Assembly: GCA_900540935.1 (NCBI GenBank)
Contig: UQHW01000021.1
Span: 1 to 37,180, forward strand
DNA length: 37,180 nucleotides
Reading direction: 5' to 3'
Source of the DNA: an uncultured Collinsella sp.
GTDB taxonomy: Bacteria > Actinomycetota > Coriobacteriia > Coriobacteriales > Coriobacteriaceae
In this document: piece by piece, positions 1 to 8,319 of the stretch
How positions within the stretch are numbered: position 1 is the first letter of the stretch
Layout: each line of letters opens with the position of its first letter
Made by a program: the position numbers and the translations under genes
Notes under the pieces: model-generated
Told to the model about the DNA's origin: nothing
The model's database searches: none
The model's input: only the letters and a program-made list of their open reading frames with translations

Positions 1-47
1 CTGCGGGAACGGCCTGTCCGCCTAATGTGTTCGGCTGAGATCGGAAA

Positions 48-66
48 TCAACCGCGCGGCGGTTGA
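48..66 (-). terminator. Weak hairpin downstream of the PTS-HAD gene
   Basis: An 8-bp perfect inverted repeat (TCAACCGC / GCGGTTGA, 3-nt loop) lies about 40 bases past the stop of the minus-strand PTS gene. Read on the minus strand it is followed by only TTTCC, so termination strength is doubtful. Confidence 0.3.
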
Positions 67-108
67 AGACGATTGGTCCATGCGGCCGCAAGTGCGGTAG
101 GGGCTTGG

Positions 109-2559
109 CTAGATAAGCCCAAAGTGTTCGAGCGCGGTGACGACGCCGTCGTGGTCGATGCTGTCGGTGACATAGTCGGCCTTTTCCTTGAGGAAGTCCG
201 GTGCGTTGCCCATGGCGATGCCAACGTCGACGGCGTTCATCAGCGAGACGTCATTGCTGGCGTCGCCGATGCCGTATACGGTTCCGTGGTGGGGATCGAG
301 GGCGTCGAGTACGGACTGGATACCCTCGCGCTTGGTGCATTCGCGAGGCGAAATCTCGGTCACTTCGAGCTCGAGCTCGTTAAAGCAGAGCAGCGGCTCA
401 AACGCTTGATCCTGAGCGATGCGGTTGGCAAGCGACGTGGACATTAAGATCTTGTAGGCGCTGTAATGTTGCAGCTGCGTAATTGCATCGCCCACGGTGC
501 GGGCGTATCCCGGGGCGTCGGGCGCATCGGCACTCATGCGAACGACGCCATTGAGTCCCTCAAAACGAATCACTTCGTCCGATTGCTCAAGAATGGGAGC
601 AAGGCGCTGCAGCATGCCGGGCGTCATCGCCAAATCGCGAATCACGTGTCCCTCAAGTTCGACATAGCCACCCGCGAGGCAGACGATGCCGGTCCAGGGC
701 AGCTCAAGAAGTTTGGGGTGGATGCAGCTGAAGGTGCGCCCTGTGCAGATAAACGCCATATTGCCCTTGGCAACAAAATCACGGATGGCTTGCGAGACCG
801 CTTCATTGGGATAGGGGGAGAGGTCTCGCTCGCTCTCGGGAAGCTCTTGTGCCACTCGAGGGTCTTGCCACGCGAGCGTGCCGTCAATGTCGAAGAAGCA
901 GATATCGCCGTGCTTGTGGGTTGGGCTGGCGACAGGGGAGGCCGAGGCGGTGGGTACAAATCCCGGTTCGAGGCCCATGATCTGGTCAAAATGCTCTTTA
1001 ACGCGGGGAACGGAGATGCCGATGATCACCTGGGCGGTCTTGCCCGTAATGATGAGGCCCTTGGCGCCCGCCGCGACAAACGCCGCGTTATCTGCAACGA
1101 TGGAAGGGTCTGCGACTTCGACGCGCAGCCGCGTGGCGCAGTTGGTTGCGCCCACAATATTGCCAACGCCACCTAAAAGCTGAATTACCCGCTCAGCGAG
1201 GACGTGATCTTGATCGGATCGACTATTGACCTCGTCATTGGGAGATTGCTCTTTGGCAAAGCCGCTTCCCGTTAAATGATCGATTGCCGCGCGATTGGCG
1301 ACATGATCCTCGCGGCCCGGCGTCTTAAGGTCATAGATCAAGATGAGTGCTCGAAAACTAACAAAAAAGATGAGGCTAAAGGCAAGGCCGATACCGAGCG
1401 CCAAAAGGTAGGAGCCGGCATGCGTCCGCATGAGCGGAATAAAGTTGAAGGCTGCCATCTCCATGAGGCCGCCCGAGAAGATGCCGACGATGCCAAAGAG
1501 ATTCATGGTTGTGGCAAGGCAAGACGATAAGACGGCGTAGAGAAAAAAGAGCCCGGGGTGGGTGAACATAAAGAGAAACTCGAGTGGCTCGGTAACGCCG
1601 CAAACCACCGAGGCGATGATGGCGGGAACAAGGATGGCCCTGAGGCCGGCGCGGCGCTCTGGTTTTGCGGTGGAGTAGAACGCGGCTGCGATGGCGGGAA
1701 GGCCAAAGAGCTTGACCCAGCCGGTGGCGGTAAAACCGGCCCACGGCGCAAGGTCATTAAGGGGGCGCGTGCTATGGGAGAGGATGGGGAGCAAGCTGCT
1801 CCACGTGGCGTAGATGCCGTCGTTAATGACCAGGTTGTCGTAGTAGATCGGCATGTAGAGCAGGTGGTGCAGCCCCATGGGCTCGAGCGCTCGCTCCAAA
1901 AGCACAAAGATGCCCACGCCAAAGGGGCCGACGCCCGCAAGTGCGTGGCGCAGTGTTTCGGTCACAGCGTATACGGAGGGCACGATGGCGGCCGAGATAG
2001 CGGCAAGGGCAAACACGGCAAAAAAGCTGATGAGGTAGACCAGCGAGGAGCCCGAGAAGGTGCCGAGCCAATCGGGAACCTTGGCATCGTAGAAGCGGTC
2101 ATGGATGGCAACGACGGTTGCCGATACCGCCAGCGGGCCGATAATGCCGGTGTCGAGCGTCTTGATGCCGTCGATGACGGTGATACCGCTGGTGGAGGTC
2201 AAAGATGACGGGTACTCAAGTCCAAGGTTGTCTCCGCTCAGCTTAATGATCTCGCTCAAAAAGAAGCAGTAGGCAAAATAGGCGACGAGAGCCTCGAGGC
2301 AGCAACGAGCCGGTTGTTTTTGGGCAAGACCGATGGGCAGCGCTACGGCAAAAAGGAGCGGGAGGCGTTTAAAGACCGTCCACGAGCCGCGCTGGATGAT
2401 AGCCCAGAAAACGTACCAAGGGGTTCCGTATACGGCGAGATCGCCGACGATGTCCGCAGTCGTTGCGAGAGCGGAGACGCCGATCATGAGGCCTGATATA
2501 GAAAACAGCATGGCGGGCGCGAACATTGCCCCGCCAAAGCGTTGGATTTTTTGCAGCAT
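109..2559 (-). CDS. PTS sugar permease EIICB fused to a HAD (Cof-type) phosphatase
   Basis: An 816-residue membrane protein that should import and phosphorylate a sugar using the PTS phosphate relay. Residues about 1-410 form a glucose/maltose-family EIIC membrane domain with many hydrophobic segments and a VTEPLEF motif near 322. Residues about 450-530 are an EIIB domain with the phospho-acceptor C474 in NCATRLR. Residues 551-816 are a complete HAD hydrolase of the Cof/YbjI kind: DxDGT motif (D557, D559), K743 in TKREG and GDASND (D766, N769, D770). No EIIA domain is present, so a separate EIIA is needed. The start follows GGAAGG by six bases. The C-B order is that of MalX/PtsG rather than TreB (B-C). 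It is divergent from a TreR-like regulator, so substrates such as maltose, trehalose or glucose are plausible. The fusion suggests the imported sugar phosphate is dephosphorylated by the same protein; that is inference. Confidence 0.92.
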   Translation of the reverse strand: MLQKIQRFGGAMFAPAMLFSISGLMIGVSALATTADIVGDLAVYGTPWYVFWAIIQRGSWTVFKRLPLLFAVALPIGLAQKQPARCCLEALVAYFAYCFFLSEIIKLSGDNLGLEYPSSLTSTSGITVIDGIKTLDTGIIGPLAVSATVVAIHDRFYDAKVPDWLGTFSGSSLVYLISFFAVFALAAISAAIVPSVYAVTETLRHALAGVGPFGVGIFVLLERALEPMGLHHLLYMPIYYDNLVINDGIYATWSSLLPILSHSTRPLNDLAPWAGFTATGWVKLFGLPAIAAAFYSTAKPERRAGLRAILVPAIIASVVCGVTEPLEFLFMFTHPGLFFLYAVLSSCLATTMNLFGIVGIFSGGLMEMAAFNFIPLMRTHAGSYLLALGIGLAFSLIFFVSFRALILIYDLKTPGREDHVANRAAIDHLTGSGFAKEQSPNDEVNSRSDQDHVLAERVIQLLGGVGNIVGATNCATRLRVEVADPSIVADNAAFVAAGAKGLIITGKTAQVIIGISVPRVKEHFDQIMGLEPGFVPTASASPVASPTHKHGDICFFDIDGTLAWQDPRVAQELPESERDLSPYPNEAVSQAIRDFVAKGNMAFICTGRTFSCIHPKLLELPWTGIVCLAGGYVELEGHVIRDLAMTPGMLQRLAPILEQSDEVIRFEGLNGVVRMSADAPDAPGYARTVGDAITQLQHYSAYKILMSTSLANRIAQDQAFEPLLCFNELELEVTEISPRECTKREGIQSVLDALDPHHGTVYGIGDASNDVSLMNAVDVGIAMGNAPDFLKEKADYVTDSIDHDGVVTALEHFGLI

Positions 2560-2600
2560 GTTCTGCCTTCCGAATATCGAGGCGCGTTGCGCGTGGGGAA

Positions 2601-2612
2601 ACGTTTAAACAA
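2601..2612. promoter_or_regulatory. Putative TreR-type operator, PTS side
   Basis: Sequence ACGTTTAAACAA matches the shared palindrome TTGTTTAAACAA at 10 of 12 positions. It sits about 42 bases before the PTS start codon. Confidence 0.5.
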
Positions 2613-2722
2613 TGGATTCATTGTAGAGGACCAGACGAGTGTCGTACCGGCAGTTTTGAGCGAAACCGATTTGGGCATGACAGAAACCGTCAACGGCTAA
2701 ATCCTGTCGCTTCACCGATATT

Positions 2723-2734
2723 CGGTTTAAACAA
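2723..2734. promoter_or_regulatory. Putative TreR-type operator, regulator side
   Basis: Sequence CGGTTTAAACAA matches TTGTTTAAACAA at 10 of 12 positions, 54 bases before the GntR start codon. It would allow autoregulation. Confidence 0.5.
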
Positions 2735-2788
2735 CTTTAAGAAAGGCTATCGTGCCTAGCCGGAAATGAATAATGTAGAGGTGGAACA

Positions 2789-3508
2789 ATGCCAAAAGCG
2801 ATATACGAAGGAATCTACCGAGAAATACGCTCGCGCATCATTAATGGGACCTATGCGTTTCAGGAGATGCTGCCAACCGAAGCTGAGTTGACCGCGGAGT
2901 TCGGATGTACTCGCAATACCGTCCGTCGCGCCTTGGGCATGCTGGCCGACGGGATGTTTGTGCAGCCCATACACGGCAAGGGCGTGCGCGTTATTTGGCT
3001 TAAGGGCGAAACCGACATGTTGGGTGCACTCGAGGAAGTCGAGTCGTTTGGCGAATTTGCAAAGCGCAACAATGCCGTCGCATCGACGGACGTTAAGTCT
3101 TTTGAACATTTGATCTGCACTGAGCAACTCTCTCGTCGCCTGGGCTTTAAGGTGGGCGAGGAGCTGATTCGCGTGGTACGTGTCCGAAGTCTCAACGGCA
3201 GTGCGCGCCAAGTGGACCATGGCTACTTTTTGGCGTCGATCGCCAAGGGTCTGACCCCCGAGATCGCGGCAGAATCTATCTATGACTATCTGGAGCACAA
3301 GCGTGGCATCAAAGTGATGGCGAGCCGCCGTACGGTGAGTGTCGAGCTCGCCAACGATGAGGATTGCAGCTATCTTGACCTCGGCAAATACAACTGCGTT
3401 GCCGTCATGGAGAGTCAGTCGTACACCTCGGATGGCATCTTGTTTGAGGTGACGCATGCCCGCACGCATCCTGAGATCTTCCACTACCGTGTCAACTCCA
3501 AGCGATAG
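2789..3508 (+). CDS. GntR/HutC-family repressor, TreR-like
   Basis: A 239-residue transcription factor. Residues about 1-70 form the winged helix-turn-helix of GntR proteins (PTEAELTAEFGCTRNTVRRAL) ending in the wing GKGVRV. Residues about 85-235 are a UTRA ligand-binding domain with the SIYDYLE and AVMESQSYTSDG segments that I recognise from TreR, the trehalose operon repressor of Firmicutes. The start follows AGAGGTGG by four bases. It is divergent from the PTS gene and precedes the ABC importer, with TreR-like palindromes at all these promoters. The ligand is probably a phosphorylated sugar made by the PTS. Whether it responds to trehalose-6-phosphate or another sugar phosphate cannot be decided from sequence. 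Confidence 0.88.
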   Translation: MPKAIYEGIYREIRSRIINGTYAFQEMLPTEAELTAEFGCTRNTVRRALGMLADGMFVQPIHGKGVRVIWLKGETDMLGALEEVESFGEFAKRNNAVASTDVKSFEHLICTEQLSRRLGFKVGEELIRVVRVRSLNGSARQVDHGYFLASIAKGLTPEIAAESIYDYLEHKRGIKVMASRRTVSVELANDEDCSYLDLGKYNCVAVMESQSYTSDGILFEVTHARTHPEIFHYRVNSKR

Positions 3509-3550
3509 TCGGCTAGCTCGCAGCCTGACGAGACCCGTGCCCTCAAAGAG

Positions 3551-3599
3551 AAAACGCCCGGTCAAACCGACGATGCATCGGCTTGACCGGGCGTTTTTC
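3551..3599 (+). terminator. Rho-independent terminator after the GntR gene
   Basis: A long stem, AAAACGCCCGGTCAA pairing with TTGACCGGGCGTTTT, ends in a T-run. It separates the regulator from the importer operon. Confidence 0.9.
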
Positions 3600-3620
3600 T
3601 CTGCATTCGATAACAAATAA

Positions 3621-3632
3621 TTGTTTATACAA
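3621..3632. promoter_or_regulatory. Putative TreR-type operator 1 of the ABC importer
   Basis: TTGTTTATACAA, 11 of 12 matches to TTGTTTAAACAA. It also resembles the TTGTATATACAA-like TreR operator known from Bacillus (from memory). It lies about 185 bases upstream of the binding-protein start. Confidence 0.5.
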
Positions 3633-3695
3633 AACTTGTCAAGTATCAAGTTGAAATTACCGTTCACCGAAGTTTTTCTACCGCTCTAGTAATAC

Positions 3696-3707
3696 TTGTT
3701 CAAACAA
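3696..3707. promoter_or_regulatory. Putative TreR-type operator 2 of the ABC importer
   Basis: TTGTTCAAACAA, 11 of 12 matches to the shared palindrome, 75 bases downstream of the first site and 109 bases before the gene. The pair spans the likely promoter. Confidence 0.5.
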
Positions 3708-3815
3708 CTAGCCAAATAGCGTATCGTACAAATCAGCAAAAGGGGCAAAGTCCCCGAGCCAATCTCCGAAGGCGGCGGCAAAGGGTGCCGCCACGGTGTG
3801 AAAGGGTGGATTGTA

Positions 3816-5132
3816 ATGAAGAACGAAATGAGCAGAAGGCAGTTCCTGGGCTTTGCTGGTTCCGCGGCTGCGGTTCTTGGTCTGGGTCTCGTGGGTTGCG
3901 GCGGTTCTGCCGGCTCCGGCTCCTCTGCTTCTGGTGACGCTGCCGAGGTCTACTTCCTCCAATTCAAGCCCGAGGTCGACAAGGAGTGGAAGGAGATCGC
4001 CAAGGCGTACAAGAAGGAGAAGGGCGTCGAGGTCAAGATCGTGACCGCCGCCTCCAACACCTACGAGGAGAAGCTCAAGTCCGAGATGTCCAAGAGCTCC
4101 GCTCCGACCCTGTTCCAGGTCAACGGCCCCACCGGTCTTAAGAACTGGAAGGATTACTGCGCCGACCTGTCCGATACCAAGCTCCGCGGTGAGCTCATTG
4201 ACGACTCCCTGGCTCTGCAGTCCGATGGCAAGGATCTGGGTATCGACTGGGTCCAGGAGAGCTACGGCATCATCTACAACAAGCAGCTGCTCGAGAAGGC
4301 TGGCTACAAGGCCGAGGACATCAACTCCTTCGACAAGCTGAAGGCTTGTGCCGACGACATCCAGGCCCGCAAGGACGAGCTTGGTGTTGAGGGTGCCTTC
4401 ACTTCCGCCGGCATGGACGACTCCTCCAGCTGGCGCTACACCACCCACCTCGCCAACCTCCCGCTCTACTACGAGTTCGAGAAGGAGCACAACCAGGAGG
4501 ACGACGAGATTAAGGGCGAGTATCTCGACAACTTCAAGCAGATCTTCGACCTGTACATCACCGACTCCACCTGCGATCCTTCGCAGCTTGCTTCCAAGAC
4601 CGGCGACGACGCCACCAACGAGTTCGCAACCGGCAAGGCCGTCTTCTACCAGAACGGCTCTTGGGCCTACTCTGACCTCGTCAAGGCCGGCATGACCGAC
4701 GATCAGATTGGCATGATGCCGATCTACATCGGTGTTGACGGCGAGGAGAACCAGGGCCTGTGCTCCGGCGGCGAGAACTACTGGTGCGTCAGTTCCCAGG
4801 CTTCCGAGGATGCCCAGAAGGCCACCGAGGACTTCATGTATTGGTGCGTCACCGCTGACACCCCGACCAGCATCATCGCCGACAAGATGGGTCTGACCGC
4901 TCCGTTCAAGAGCGCCAAGGAGACCACCAACGTCTTCTCGCAGCAGGCCGTTGCCATGGCCAAGGACGGCAAGAAGACCGTCGCTTGGGACTTCGTCTAC
5001 ATTCCCTCCGAGGAGTGGAAGAAGAACCTCAAGCAGGCTCTGATTGCCTACGCTGCCGATAACAGCAAGTGGGACGGCGTCAAGAACGCCTTCGTCGATG
5101 GCTGGAAGACCGAGAAGGCCGCTTCCGAGTAA
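3816..5132 (+). CDS. Maltodextrin-type ABC importer, substrate-binding lipoprotein
   Basis: A 438-residue extracellular solute-binding protein of the carbohydrate uptake (CUT1) family. The N-terminus has a twin-arginine signal (SRRQFLG, residues 6-12), a hydrophobic stretch, and a lipobox LVGC with C28 as the lipid-modified cysteine, followed by a Gly/Ser-rich linker to about residue 45. The mature part has the usual family-1 binding-protein features (INSFDKLKACADDI, GKAVFYQNGSWAYSDLVKAGM). I chose the ATG at 3816 because GAAAGGG lies nine bases upstream; an in-frame upstream start at 3798 would put six residues before the signal. It heads an operon with two permeases and an ATPase. The nearby malQ and glgP suggest maltose/maltodextrin, but the ligand is inferred. 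Confidence 0.88.
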   Translation: MKNEMSRRQFLGFAGSAAAVLGLGLVGCGGSAGSGSSASGDAAEVYFLQFKPEVDKEWKEIAKAYKKEKGVEVKIVTAASNTYEEKLKSEMSKSSAPTLFQVNGPTGLKNWKDYCADLSDTKLRGELIDDSLALQSDGKDLGIDWVQESYGIIYNKQLLEKAGYKAEDINSFDKLKACADDIQARKDELGVEGAFTSAGMDDSSSWRYTTHLANLPLYYEFEKEHNQEDDEIKGEYLDNFKQIFDLYITDSTCDPSQLASKTGDDATNEFATGKAVFYQNGSWAYSDLVKAGMTDDQIGMMPIYIGVDGEENQGLCSGGENYWCVSSQASEDAQKATEDFMYWCVTADTPTSIIADKMGLTAPFKSAKETTNVFSQQAVAMAKDGKKTVAWDFVYIPSEEWKKNLKQALIAYAADNSKWDGVKNAFVDGWKTEKAASE

Positions 5133-5163
5133 GCAGTTGCTGCCCAAGCTATCTGATTAGCGA

Positions 5164-5199
5164 CAGGGGGCGGGCAGACGTTGGTTTGCCCGCCCCCTG
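5164..5199 (+). other. Intercistronic stem-loop between binding protein and first permease
   Basis: A perfect 13-bp GC-rich stem (CAGGGGGCGGGCA / TGCCCGCCCCCTG) with a 10-nt loop and no T-run. In maltose operons such structures commonly protect the upstream binding-protein message and lower downstream expression; that role here is inference. Confidence 0.75.
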
Positions 5200-5219
5200 C
5201 ATATTGAAAGGACCCTTTT

Positions 5220-6074
5220 ATGGGCAAAGCACTCAAGCGCTGGTGGCCGCTCTTTATGCTGCCCACGTGCCTGGCGTTTATGATCGGGTTCGTGATCCCT
5301 TTTATCCAGGGCTTCTATCTCTCGTTCTGCCAGTTTATTATCATTAGTAACGCGCACTTTGTCGGTATCGAGAACTACGTGCGCGCGCTGTCCGATCCGC
5401 AGTTCTCCACGTCGTTCTTCTTTACCGTGGCGTTTGCCTTCCTGTCGACGGTGCTCATCAACGTGATCGCCCTGGCCATTGCGCAGGCGCTCACCCGCAA
5501 GGCGCTCAAAGGCACCAACATCTTCCGTACGATCTTCTTTATGCCTAACCTGATCGGCGGCATCGTGCTGGGCTACATTTGGCAGATTCTGATCAACTGC
5601 CTGCTCTCCAACGTGGGCGCCCAGCTCATCGCTCTTAACTCTGCTGCTGGCTTCTGGGGCCTTATCATCCTGACCCTGTGGCAGCAGGTCGGCTACATGA
5701 TGATCATCTACATCGCTGGTCTGCAGTCCATTCCGTCCGACTACATCGAGGCCGCCAAGGTCGACGGCGCTACGGCATGGCAGACGTTTTGGAAGGTTAA
5801 GATCCCTAACCTGATGCCGACCATCACCATCTGCCTGTTCCTGTCCATCACCAACGGCTTTAAGCTGTTCGACCAGAACCTCGCCCTTACCGGCGGCGCC
5901 CCCGCGCACTCCACCGAGATGCTCGCCCTGAACATCTACAACACGTTCTATTCGCGTGCCGGTATCGCATGGCAGGGCATTGGTCAGGCCAAGGCGGTTA
6001 TCTTCTGCGTCCTGGTCGTGGCCATCTCCATGATCCAGCTTAAGGCCACGAGGTCCAAGGAGGTGCAGCAGTAA
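5220..6074 (+). CDS. ABC sugar permease, MalF-like
   Basis: A 284-residue inner-membrane permease of the CUT1 importer with about six transmembrane helices. The EAA loop that contacts the ATPase is visible at about residues 179-198 (YIEAAKVDGATAWQTFWKVK). It is shorter than E. coli MalF because it lacks the large periplasmic domain, as is normal for Gram-positive relatives. The start follows GAAAGGACCC. Its stop overlaps the start of the next permease by one base (TAATG), which indicates translational coupling and a heterodimeric channel. Confidence 0.9.
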   Translation: MGKALKRWWPLFMLPTCLAFMIGFVIPFIQGFYLSFCQFIIISNAHFVGIENYVRALSDPQFSTSFFFTVAFAFLSTVLINVIALAIAQALTRKALKGTNIFRTIFFMPNLIGGIVLGYIWQILINCLLSNVGAQLIALNSAAGFWGLIILTLWQQVGYMMIIYIAGLQSIPSDYIEAAKVDGATAWQTFWKVKIPNLMPTITICLFLSITNGFKLFDQNLALTGGAPAHSTEMLALNIYNTFYSRAGIAWQGIGQAKAVIFCVLVVAISMIQLKATRSKEVQQ

Positions 6075-6913
6075 TGAAACGCGATAAGGTTATCAACCGC
6101 GCGCTCTCGATTTTCTTTACGATCCTGTCGCTCGCGTGGATCTACCCCGTGTTCATGATTGCGCTTAATTCTTTTAAGAAAGCGACCGCAATCAGCACCA
6201 CCACGGCATTCGATCTGCTCACGCCCGAGACGTTCAACGGCCTCGCAAACTACATGCACGCCCTTAACGAGCAGGGCTTTGCCTCGGCATTTATGTACTC
6301 GCTCATCATCACGGTCACGTCGGTCGTGCTGATCTTGGTGTGCTGCTCCATGTGCGCTTGGTACGTGGTTCGTGTCAACAACAAGATCTCGAACTTCTTC
6401 TATTACCTGTTCGTGTTCTCGATGGTCGTGCCGTTCCAGATGCTCATGTTCACGCTGTCCAATTTGGCGGACCGCATCGGCTTTAACACGCCGTTCAACA
6501 TCTGCTTTATCTATCTGGGCTTTGGCGCGGGCCTGGCGGTCTTTATGTTCGCCGGCTTTGTAAAGAACATCCCGCTCGAGATCGAGGAGGCGGCCATGAT
6601 CGACGGCTGCAACCCGGTCCAGGTGTTCTTTAAGATTGTCCTTCCCATCATGAAGCCCACCTATCTTTCGGTCGGCATTCTCGAGACCATGTGGGTCTGG
6701 AACGACTACCTGCTGCCCTACCTTACGCTCGACTCTACCAAGTACAAGACCATTCCTATCTTGATCCAGTACTTCCGCGGCGGCTACGGCCACGTCGAGC
6801 TCGGCCCCATGATGGCCTGCATCATGATGGTCGTTATCCCCATCGTCATCATGTACATCCTCTGCCAGAAGTACATCATCGACGGTGTGGTGGCAGGTGC
6901 CGTCAAGGGCTGA
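6074..6913 (+). CDS. ABC sugar permease, MalG-like
   Basis: A 279-residue permease that should pair with the preceding gene product. It has about six membrane helices and an EAA motif at about residues 172-190 (IEEAAMIDGCNPVQVFFKI), followed by the LPIMKP segment typical of MalG homologues. The start codon overlaps the upstream stop. Together with the binding protein and ATPase it makes a complete importer. Confidence 0.9.
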   Translation: MKRDKVINRALSIFFTILSLAWIYPVFMIALNSFKKATAISTTTAFDLLTPETFNGLANYMHALNEQGFASAFMYSLIITVTSVVLILVCCSMCAWYVVRVNNKISNFFYYLFVFSMVVPFQMLMFTLSNLADRIGFNTPFNICFIYLGFGAGLAVFMFAGFVKNIPLEIEEAAMIDGCNPVQVFFKIVLPIMKPTYLSVGILETMWVWNDYLLPYLTLDSTKYKTIPILIQYFRGGYGHVELGPMMACIMMVVIPIVIMYILCQKYIIDGVVAGAVKG

Positions 6914-6981
6914 TGCCGTAACTGTTTTGCAAGTTTTGGCGGCGTCCCTCAGCGCGGCGCCGCGTATCGAAAGGTAAAGAC

Positions 6982-8181
6982 ATGGCCGAGATTGTTCTCA
7001 AACATGTTCAGAAGGTGTATCCCAACAACGAGTCAAAAAAGAAGGGCTTCTTTGGCAAAAAGAAGAAGACCGAGGAGAAGAAGCACAACCTCAAGGTTAC
7101 CGAGGACGGTGTGCTCGCTGTAGAGGACTTCAACCTCACCGTTCACGACCAGGAGTTCGTCGTCCTCGTTGGCCCCTCTGGCTGCGGTAAGTCCACGACG
7201 ATGCGCATGGTCGCCGGCCTGGAGGACATTACCTCGGGCGATGTGCTCATCGATGGCAAGCGTGTCAACGACGTGGCGCCCAAGGACCGCGACATCGCCA
7301 TGGTGTTCCAGAGCTACGCTCTGTACCCCAATATGACGGTGTACGAGAACATGGCATTTACGCTCGAGCTCAAGAAGGTTCCCAAGGACGAGATCGACCG
7401 CAAGGTTCGCTCTGCTGCCGAGATTCTGGGCATTACCGAGTACCTCGACCGTAAGCCCAAGGCGCTCTCCGGCGGCCAGCGCCAGCGTGTCGCTATCGGC
7501 CGCGCCATCGTGCGTGACCCCAAGGTTTTCCTGATGGACGAGCCGCTGTCCAACCTGGACGCCAAGCTTCGTAACCAGATGCGTGCCGAGCTCATTAAGC
7601 TGCGCCACGAGATCAAGGGCACGTTCATTTATGTTACTCACGACCAGACCGAGGCCATGACCCTTGGCGACCGTATCGTGGTCATGAAGGACGGCGTCGT
7701 CCAGCAGATCGCCACGCCGCAGGAGGTCTTCAACCATCCCGCGAACATCTTCGTCGCCGGTTTCATCGGCGTGCCGCAGATGAACTTCTTCGATGCCCAG
7801 CTGGTGCGCTCGGGCAACGGCTTTACCGTCAAGACCGAGGATATGAACGTAGCGCTCGCCCCCGAGACTTGCGCTCAGCTTGCCCTCAACTGGAACGGCG
7901 GCGACGTGAAGGAGATTACGGCCGGCGTGCGTCCCGAGCAGATCCTGCTTGCCGACAAGGGCGAGGAGGGCGCGCTCCAGGGTACCGTCGAGGTGACCGA
8001 GCTCATGGGCTCGACCGAGCATGTCCACGTGACCGCTCCCGACGGCCAGTTTGTCCTGATTATCCCCGTCGTCGACCTCGAGGCCAAGGGCGCGCTCAAG
8101 GCTGGCGACACCATCTGGTTCAAGTTCGAGAAGAACGCGACCCACCTCTTCGATAAGGTCTCTGGCAAGAACCTTATCTAG
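6982..8181 (+). CDS. ABC importer ATPase, MalK/MsmK-like, with a lysine-rich N-terminal insertion
   Basis: A 399-residue ATPase energising the CUT1 importer. Walker A is GPSGCGKST (64-72), the Q-loop is VFQSYALYPNMTVYEN, the signature is LSGGQRQRVAIGRAI, Walker B ends LMDEPLSNLDAKLR, and the switch histidine is in YVTHDQTEAM. The C-terminal third is a TOBE/OB-fold regulatory domain. Walker A normally lies near residue 36; here it is at 64 because a charged insertion (about residues 17-42, with the runs KKK and KKKK and the segment TEEKK) separates the first two beta strands. Encoding the ATPase inside the operon suggests a dedicated rather than shared MsmK. A short GC-rich gap with a GAAAGG ribosome site precedes it. 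Confidence 0.92.
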   Translation: MAEIVLKHVQKVYPNNESKKKGFFGKKKKTEEKKHNLKVTEDGVLAVEDFNLTVHDQEFVVLVGPSGCGKSTTMRMVAGLEDITSGDVLIDGKRVNDVAPKDRDIAMVFQSYALYPNMTVYENMAFTLELKKVPKDEIDRKVRSAAEILGITEYLDRKPKALSGGQRQRVAIGRAIVRDPKVFLMDEPLSNLDAKLRNQMRAELIKLRHEIKGTFIYVTHDQTEAMTLGDRIVVMKDGVVQQIATPQEVFNHPANIFVAGFIGVPQMNFFDAQLVRSGNGFTVKTEDMNVALAPETCAQLALNWNGGDVKEITAGVRPEQILLADKGEEGALQGTVEVTELMGSTEHVHVTAPDGQFVLIIPVVDLEAKGALKAGDTIWFKFEKNATHLFDKVSGKNLI

Positions 8182-8249
8182 GCCCGGTGCATCCAGGCCC
8201 TCCCTTTGGGCGACTGCGGTATTGCCATCCTTTTGCCGCGGTCACATAT

Positions 8250-8293
8250 AAGGCTCCCCTCCCGTCCACTGGGCGAGAGGGGAGCCTTTCTTT
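8250..8293 (+). terminator. Rho-independent terminator of the importer operon
   Basis: A 12-bp perfect stem (AAGGCTCCCCTC / GAGGGGAGCCTT) is followed by TCTTT, about 70 bases after the ATPase stop. Confidence 0.85.
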
Positions 8294-8319
8294 GTGCCGG
8301 GCTGTCTATCTGTCAGTTT

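Larger units (their letters stand above)
2560..2788. promoter_or_regulatory. Divergent promoter/operator region of the PTS gene and its GntR regulator
   Basis: This 229-bp gap separates two divergent genes. It carries two copies of a GTTTAAACAA palindrome (within 2601-2612 and 2723-2734), each placed close to one gene, as expected for a repressor controlling both itself and its target. I did not find a convincing -35/-10 pair by eye. Confidence 0.6.

Noticed and set aside
3708..5147. A 479-codon minus-strand frame opposite the binding-protein gene
   Set aside because: Leu/Val/Gly-rich mirror of a certain lipoprotein gene; shadow.
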